This document shows, piece after piece, positions 56,871 to 64,000 of a stretch of 64,000 nucleotides of DNA. The DNA comes from Gallionellales bacterium GWA2_54_124. GTDB lineage: Bacteria > Pseudomonadota > Gammaproteobacteria > Burkholderiales > Gallionellaceae. The notes under the pieces were generated by a model. That model worked only from the letters and a program-made list of their open reading frames with translations. It had not been told where the DNA came from and made no database searches. Each line of letters opens with the position of its first letter. The stretch's first letter is position 1. The position numbers were made by a program, and so were the translations under genes. The stretch covers positions 434,001 to 498,000 of the forward strand of contig MGWO01000007.1 in NCBI GenBank assembly GCA_001801025.1, given 5' to 3'.

Positions 56871-58838
56871 CTATCTGACGGCGTTCTTAAGTTGATCGAG
56901 AATTGCCGGGTTTTCCAACGTTGATACGTCTTGCGTGATTTCTTCGCCCTTAGCGATGGCGCGCAGAAGGCGGCGCATGATCTTGCCCGAACGCGTCTTA
57001 GGCAAATTTTCACCGAAGCGGATTTCGTCAGGCTTGGCGATCGGGCCGATTTCCTTGGCGACCCAGTTGCGCAGTGCCTCGGCGATTTCGCGCGCTTTTT
57101 CCGGTGTTTCTGGGCGTGCGCCTTTTAAAACGACGAAGGCGACGACCGCCTCACCCTTGATTTCATGCGGACGGCCGACGATGGCGGCTTCCGCAACCAG
57201 GGGGTTAGATGCCAGTGCCGATTCGATCTCCATCGTACCCAGACGGTGGCCTGAGACATTCAGCACGTCATCGATGCGCCCCATGATCCAGAAATAGCCG
57301 TCCTCATCGCGGTGTGCAGAGTCGCCGGCTAGATACGCGCCGTGCATTTCTTCCGGGAAATAGCCCTTCTTGTAACGTTCAGGATCTCCCCAGATGGTGC
57401 GAATCTGCGACGGGAACGGTTTTTTGATGACGAGGAATCCCCCGTGCTGATCGAATACCTCGTCGCCTGCTTCGTTGACGATGGTCGCCATAATGCCCGG
57501 CAGCGGCAGGGTGCAGGTGCCAGGTTTAATCGGCATTGCACCCGGCAGCGGGGCGATCATGTGGCAGCCGGTTTCGGTTTGCCACCAGGTATCGACGATA
57601 GGGCAGCGTGCACCGCCCACGGTGTTGTAATACCACATCCAGGCTTCCGGATTGATCGGTTCACCCACCGAGCCTAACAGGCGCAGGCTGGACAAATCAT
57701 ATTGTTTCGGCAGTTCGCCACCCAGCTTGATCAGCGAACGGATCGCAGTCGGTGCAGTGTAGAAGGTCGTGACCTTGTGGTCCTGTATCATTTTCCAGAA
57801 GCGTCCTGCATCAGGGTATGTCGGCACGCCTTCGAAAATGACCTGCGTGCCCCCCATCGCCAGCGGGCCGTAGGCGACATAGCTGTGGCCGGTAATCCAG
57901 CCCACGTCGGCGGTACACCAGAAAATATCGTTAGCCTTGTAGTCGAACACCCATTGCATCGAGATCATCGCGCCCAGCAAATAACCGCCACTCGAATGCT
58001 GCACGCCCTTCGGTGAACCGGTCGAGCCTGAGGTGTAGAGGATGAACAAGGGGTGTTCAGCGCCGACCCATTCAGGCTCGCAAGTGCTGCCTTGCCCCGC
58101 GATCAGATCGTGCCACCAGATGTTGTTGGATTCGTTCCACGCGGTATCGCAGGCTGCGCGCTGGTAGACGATGACGGTGTGTACCGATTCGCATCCGCCC
58201 AGTGTCAGCGCTTCATCAACCGCCGGTTTGAGTGGCATGGTGCGGCCGCCGCGCATCTGTGCATCGGCGGTAATGACGGCGGAGGCTTTGGCGTCGGTGA
58301 TGCGTTCGTGCAGACTCTTGGACGAAAAACCGCCGAATACGACGGAGTGGATGGCACCAATGCGGGCGCAGCCTTGCATTGCGACCACAGCTTCGATGCT
58401 CATCGGCATATAAATGACGACGCGATCACCCTTTTTGATGCCGCGCGATTTTAAGCCGTTTGCGAACTGGCACACGCGTGCGTGCAGGTCGCGGTAATTG
58501 ATTTTTGTTACAACGCCGTCATCTGCTTCGAAGATGATAGCGGTCTTGTCGGCGCTGTCAGCCAGATGTCTGTCCAGGCAGTTGTAAGATACATTCAGCT
58601 CGCCGTCTTCAAACCATGTGTAGAAGGGGGCGTTGCTATCGTCTAGCGTCTTGGTGAACGGTTTTTTCCATTGCAGCGTTTCACGCGCCAGACGTCCCCA
58701 AAAGCCCGTGTAATCCGTTGACGCTTCGGCGCATAACGCCTGATAAGCCTCCATGCCGGAAACATTGGCCTGCTTGACGAAATCTGCTGAGGGGGTAAAG
58801 ACACGGTTTTCGTGCATTACAGACTGAATGTCGGACAT
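56871..58838 (-). CDS. acs: Acetyl-CoA synthetase
   Basis: 655 aa, full length. It activates acetate to acetyl-CoA through acetyl-AMP. The AMP-binding P-loop is [16 protein letters not shown] (near residue 272), with [19 protein letters not shown] for acyl/AMP binding. The C-terminal Lys normally controlled by acetylation is in [14 protein letters not shown]. It is divergent from pyrG. The 3' end has been partly duplicated downstream. Confidence 0.97.
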   Translation of the reverse strand: MSDIQSVMHENRVFTPSADFVKQANVSGMEAYQALCAEASTDYTGFWGRLARETLQWKKPFTKTLDDSNAPFYTWFEDGELNVSYNCLDRHLADSADKTAIIFEADDGVVTKINYRDLHARVCQFANGLKSRGIKKGDRVVIYMPMSIEAVVAMQGCARIGAIHSVVFGGFSSKSLHERITDAKASAVITADAQMRGGRTMPLKPAVDEALTLGGCESVHTVIVYQRAACDTAWNESNNIWWHDLIAGQGSTCEPEWVGAEHPLFILYTSGSTGSPKGVQHSSGGYLLGAMISMQWVFDYKANDIFWCTADVGWITGHSYVAYGPLAMGGTQVIFEGVPTYPDAGRFWKMIQDHKVTTFYTAPTAIRSLIKLGGELPKQYDLSSLRLLGSVGEPINPEAWMWYYNTVGGARCPIVDTWWQTETGCHMIAPLPGAMPIKPGTCTLPLPGIMATIVNEAGDEVFDQHGGFLVIKKPFPSQIRTIWGDPERYKKGYFPEEMHGAYLAGDSAHRDEDGYFWIMGRIDDVLNVSGHRLGTMEIESALASNPLVAEAAIVGRPHEIKGEAVVAFVVLKGARPETPEKAREIAEALRNWVAKEIGPIAKPDEIRFGENLPKTRSGKIMRRLLRAIAKGEEITQDVSTLENPAILDQLKNAVR

Positions 58839-58890
58839 GAGGTCTCCTGAGTGCGTGACTGAAATAATGGAGCAATGTAGTTTTTTTTAG

Positions 58891-61544
<2,654 letters not shown>

Positions 61545-61612
61545 GAATGTGTTGCGCGTATCAGCGCGCTTGTTTATTTGAAGTTATTAATGTTTTGAAT
61601 TGTTGAGGATAA

Positions 61613-62899
<1,287 letters not shown>

Positions 62900-62924
62900 G
62901 AAGTCAGGGTTCAGGATAAATATG

Positions 62925-62954
62925 CGCCCCAGGTTCAGGCCGGGGCGTTTTTTT
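62925..62954 (+). terminator. Intrinsic terminator after eno
   Basis: CGCCCC (62925-62930) pairs with GGGGCG (62942-62947), followed by seven T residues (62948-62954). It separates eno from ftsB, which must either use readthrough or its own promoter. Confidence 0.8.
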
Positions 62955-63003
62955 CGTGTGGTATTGACTGGTTTGAGTAAGTCGAAAGACTCATCCTGCA
63001 TAT

Positions 63004-63318
63004 ATGAAAATAATCACACTGATATTGATTGTGTTGCTGCTGCTATTGCAATATCCGCTTTGGCTGGGCCGCGGCGGCTGGCTGAAGGTGCAGGATTTGC
63101 ACCGTCAGGTTGCGGCAGAACAGCAGATTAATCAAAAGATCCAGACGCGTAATGGCTTGCTGGACGCGGAGGTGCGCGATCTGAAACAGGGCACCGAGGC
63201 GATCGAAGAGCGTGCGCGCAGCGAGTTGGGTATGATCAAGAGCAATGAGGTTTTCTTTCAGATACTGGACGGCAACGTCAGTCAAATTGCTTCTGCACCG
63301 GTGCCAACGGCCAAATAA
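63004..63318 (+). CDS. ftsB: Cell division protein FtsB
   Basis: 104 aa. A single N-terminal membrane helix (about 3-20, IITLILIVLLLLLQYPLW) is followed by a coiled coil (about 28-70; LHRQVAAEQQINQKIQTRN) and the family end ARSELGMIKSNEVFFQIL. FtsB joins FtsL and FtsQ in the divisome. Position after eno is the usual one in proteobacteria. It converges on feoB with nine bases between the stops. Confidence 0.93.
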   Translation: MKIITLILIVLLLLLQYPLWLGRGGWLKVQDLHRQVAAEQQINQKIQTRNGLLDAEVRDLKQGTEAIEERARSELGMIKSNEVFFQILDGNVSQIASAPVPTAK

Positions 63319-63327
63319 TGCCGCTAT

Positions 63328-64000
63328 TTAGTAGCCCAGCGCGCGTGCGCCCTGATAAAAAATAAAGCTGACCAGCCACGCAAGGGCTAGCGACCAGATG
63401 AGTGCGAGCAGGGTGAAGCGACGGCTCTTCGATTCACTTTTGAGTGTCGCAATCGTCGACAGGCAGGGCGTGTAGATCAGCGTGAACAGCATGAAACTAT
63501 AGGCTTGCACCCAGTCCAGTTGCTGGGCGAGTGCGCCGCTGAGCGCACTTCCTGTCAGCCCGTAGATCACCGCCAGCGAACCGATGACGATTTCCTTGGC
63601 GACAAAACCAAATAGCAGTGCGATGGTGAGCTGTTCGTTGATGCCGATCGGCGCGAAAAAAGGGTGCAGCAGGCTGCCTATCATGCCCGACAGCGTTTCC
63701 GGACTGGCAGGCTGTGCCGCGAAGGGGATGTGAGTGAGCAGCCAGACCAGTACCACGCCTGCGATGATAAAGGTGCTGGCGCGACGCAGGAAGTGGGTGA
63801 CTTCCAGATAGCCGCGCAAGACCATCTGCCGCAAGGTTGGGAACCGGTAGGGGGGTAATTCCAGCACAAAGGGTTCGCTGTTGGCGAATTGTCGTTTGAA
63901 CAGCAGCGCGGTGAGTATCGCAGCGGCGAAGCTGAACAGATACAGGCTGAACAGCACGAGCGGCGCGGCATGTGCGCTGAACAGGGCGGCGGTGATGAAT
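63328..64000 (-). CDS. feoB: Ferrous iron transporter FeoB, C-terminal part (runs off the window)
   Basis: Only the C-terminal 224 or so residues are inside the window; the frame is open to the right edge, so the GTG or ATG codons seen here are internal. Diagnostic sequence includes EPFVLELPPYRFPTLRQMVL, the helix VTHFLRRASTFIIAGVVLVWLL, and GFVAKEIVIGSLAVIYG near the end, all from the FeoB membrane domain (Gate/FeoB_C). FeoB imports Fe2+ with an N-terminal G domain, which must lie outside. The last residues are GARALGY. Confidence 0.92.
   Translation of the reverse strand, partial: FITAALFSAHAAPLVLFSLYLFSFAAAILTALLFKRQFANSEPFVLELPPYRFPTLRQMVLRGYLEVTHFLRRASTFIIAGVVLVWLLTHIPFAAQPASPETLSGMIGSLLHPFFAPIGINEQLTIALLFGFVAKEIVIGSLAVIYGLTGSALSGALAQQLDWVQAYSFMLFTLIYTPCLSTIATLKSESKSRRFTLLALIWSLALAWLVSFIFYQGARALGY

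Noticed and set aside
63328-63957. Complete 209-codon membrane protein ending ftsB's convergent neighbour
   Set aside because: Sequence is the C-terminal half of FeoB and the frame stays open to the window edge, so it is a partial gene and not a small independent one.

Overview
The window reads as an ordinary chromosomal stretch of a betaproteobacterium. The synteny carA-carB-greA-(yhbY)-rlmE-ftsH-folP-glmM, the icd/csp/clpS/clpA block and pyrG-kdsA-eno-ftsB are all typical of that class. The many PAS/CHASE/GAF sensor proteins, a bacteriohemerythrin domain and a FeoB iron transporter would suit a microaerophilic member of the Nitrosomonadales (Gallionellaceae-like). That placement is inference from gene content only. 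No rRNA, tRNA, CRISPR array, IS element or intact prophage was seen.

Layout. 1-5.3 kb: a minus-strand signalling operon with a 1326-aa MASE1/CHASE/PAS/GAF histidine kinase followed by two receiver proteins; the second receiver's PAS domain is cut by a stop codon at the window edge. 5.4-16.4 kb: mntP, then a plus-strand housekeeping run (carA, carB, greA, rlmE, ftsH, folP, glmM) with yhbY inverted inside it. 16.4-22.6 kb: gluQ, clpA-clpS, a cold-shock gene and monomeric icd. 22.7-24.9 kb: rluE, a DEDDh exonuclease and a periplasmic OB-fold protein. 24.9-33.3 kb: a four-gene minus-strand phosphorelay operon (CHASE-PAS-PAS sensor, hybrid kinase with HPt, HD-GYP regulator, REC protein). 33.6-36.2 kb: tcdA, djlA and a two-gene phage-type lysis pair. 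36.3-40.6 kb: a tight minus-strand operon bcp-phoH-msrB-yciB-yciI-bolA-ppiC ending in a strong terminator. 40.6-42.6 kb: a receiver/CheC/diguanylate cyclase operon. 42.8-47.7 kb: tadA, an L,D-transpeptidase, a GNAT protein, a CbiM-like protein, ygfZ, and a class III cyclase fused to hemerythrin. 47.8-54.3 kb: an oligopeptide-type ABC transporter (binding lipoprotein, two permeases, fused double ATPase). 54.3-56.6 kb: an ElaB/YqjE/YqjK-like trio and mltD. 56.7-64 kb: acs, pyrG, kdsA, eno, ftsB and the C-terminal part of feoB, which runs off the right edge.

The most unusual signal is a family of heptamer-phased inverted repeats. It occupies four junctions of the carA-folP region and also lies inside the reading frame of the fused ABC ATPase, where it encodes the inter-domain linker. 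Unit sequences differ between loci, but the 7-bp phasing and the purine-arm/pyrimidine-arm layout recur, resembling the short tandemly repeated repetitive (STRR) heptamers known from filamentous cyanobacteria. Other points of note are the cyclase-hemerythrin fusion, a pseudo-receiver in the hybrid kinase, a duplicated acs tail next to a terminator, a hairpin leader in front of carA, and the in-frame stop in the first receiver-PAS gene.

Two c-di-GMP-related modules (GGDEF with CheC and a receiver; HD-GYP with a phosphorelay) and a possible cAMP-producing enzyme make this an area rich in second-messenger signalling around otherwise conserved core genes.
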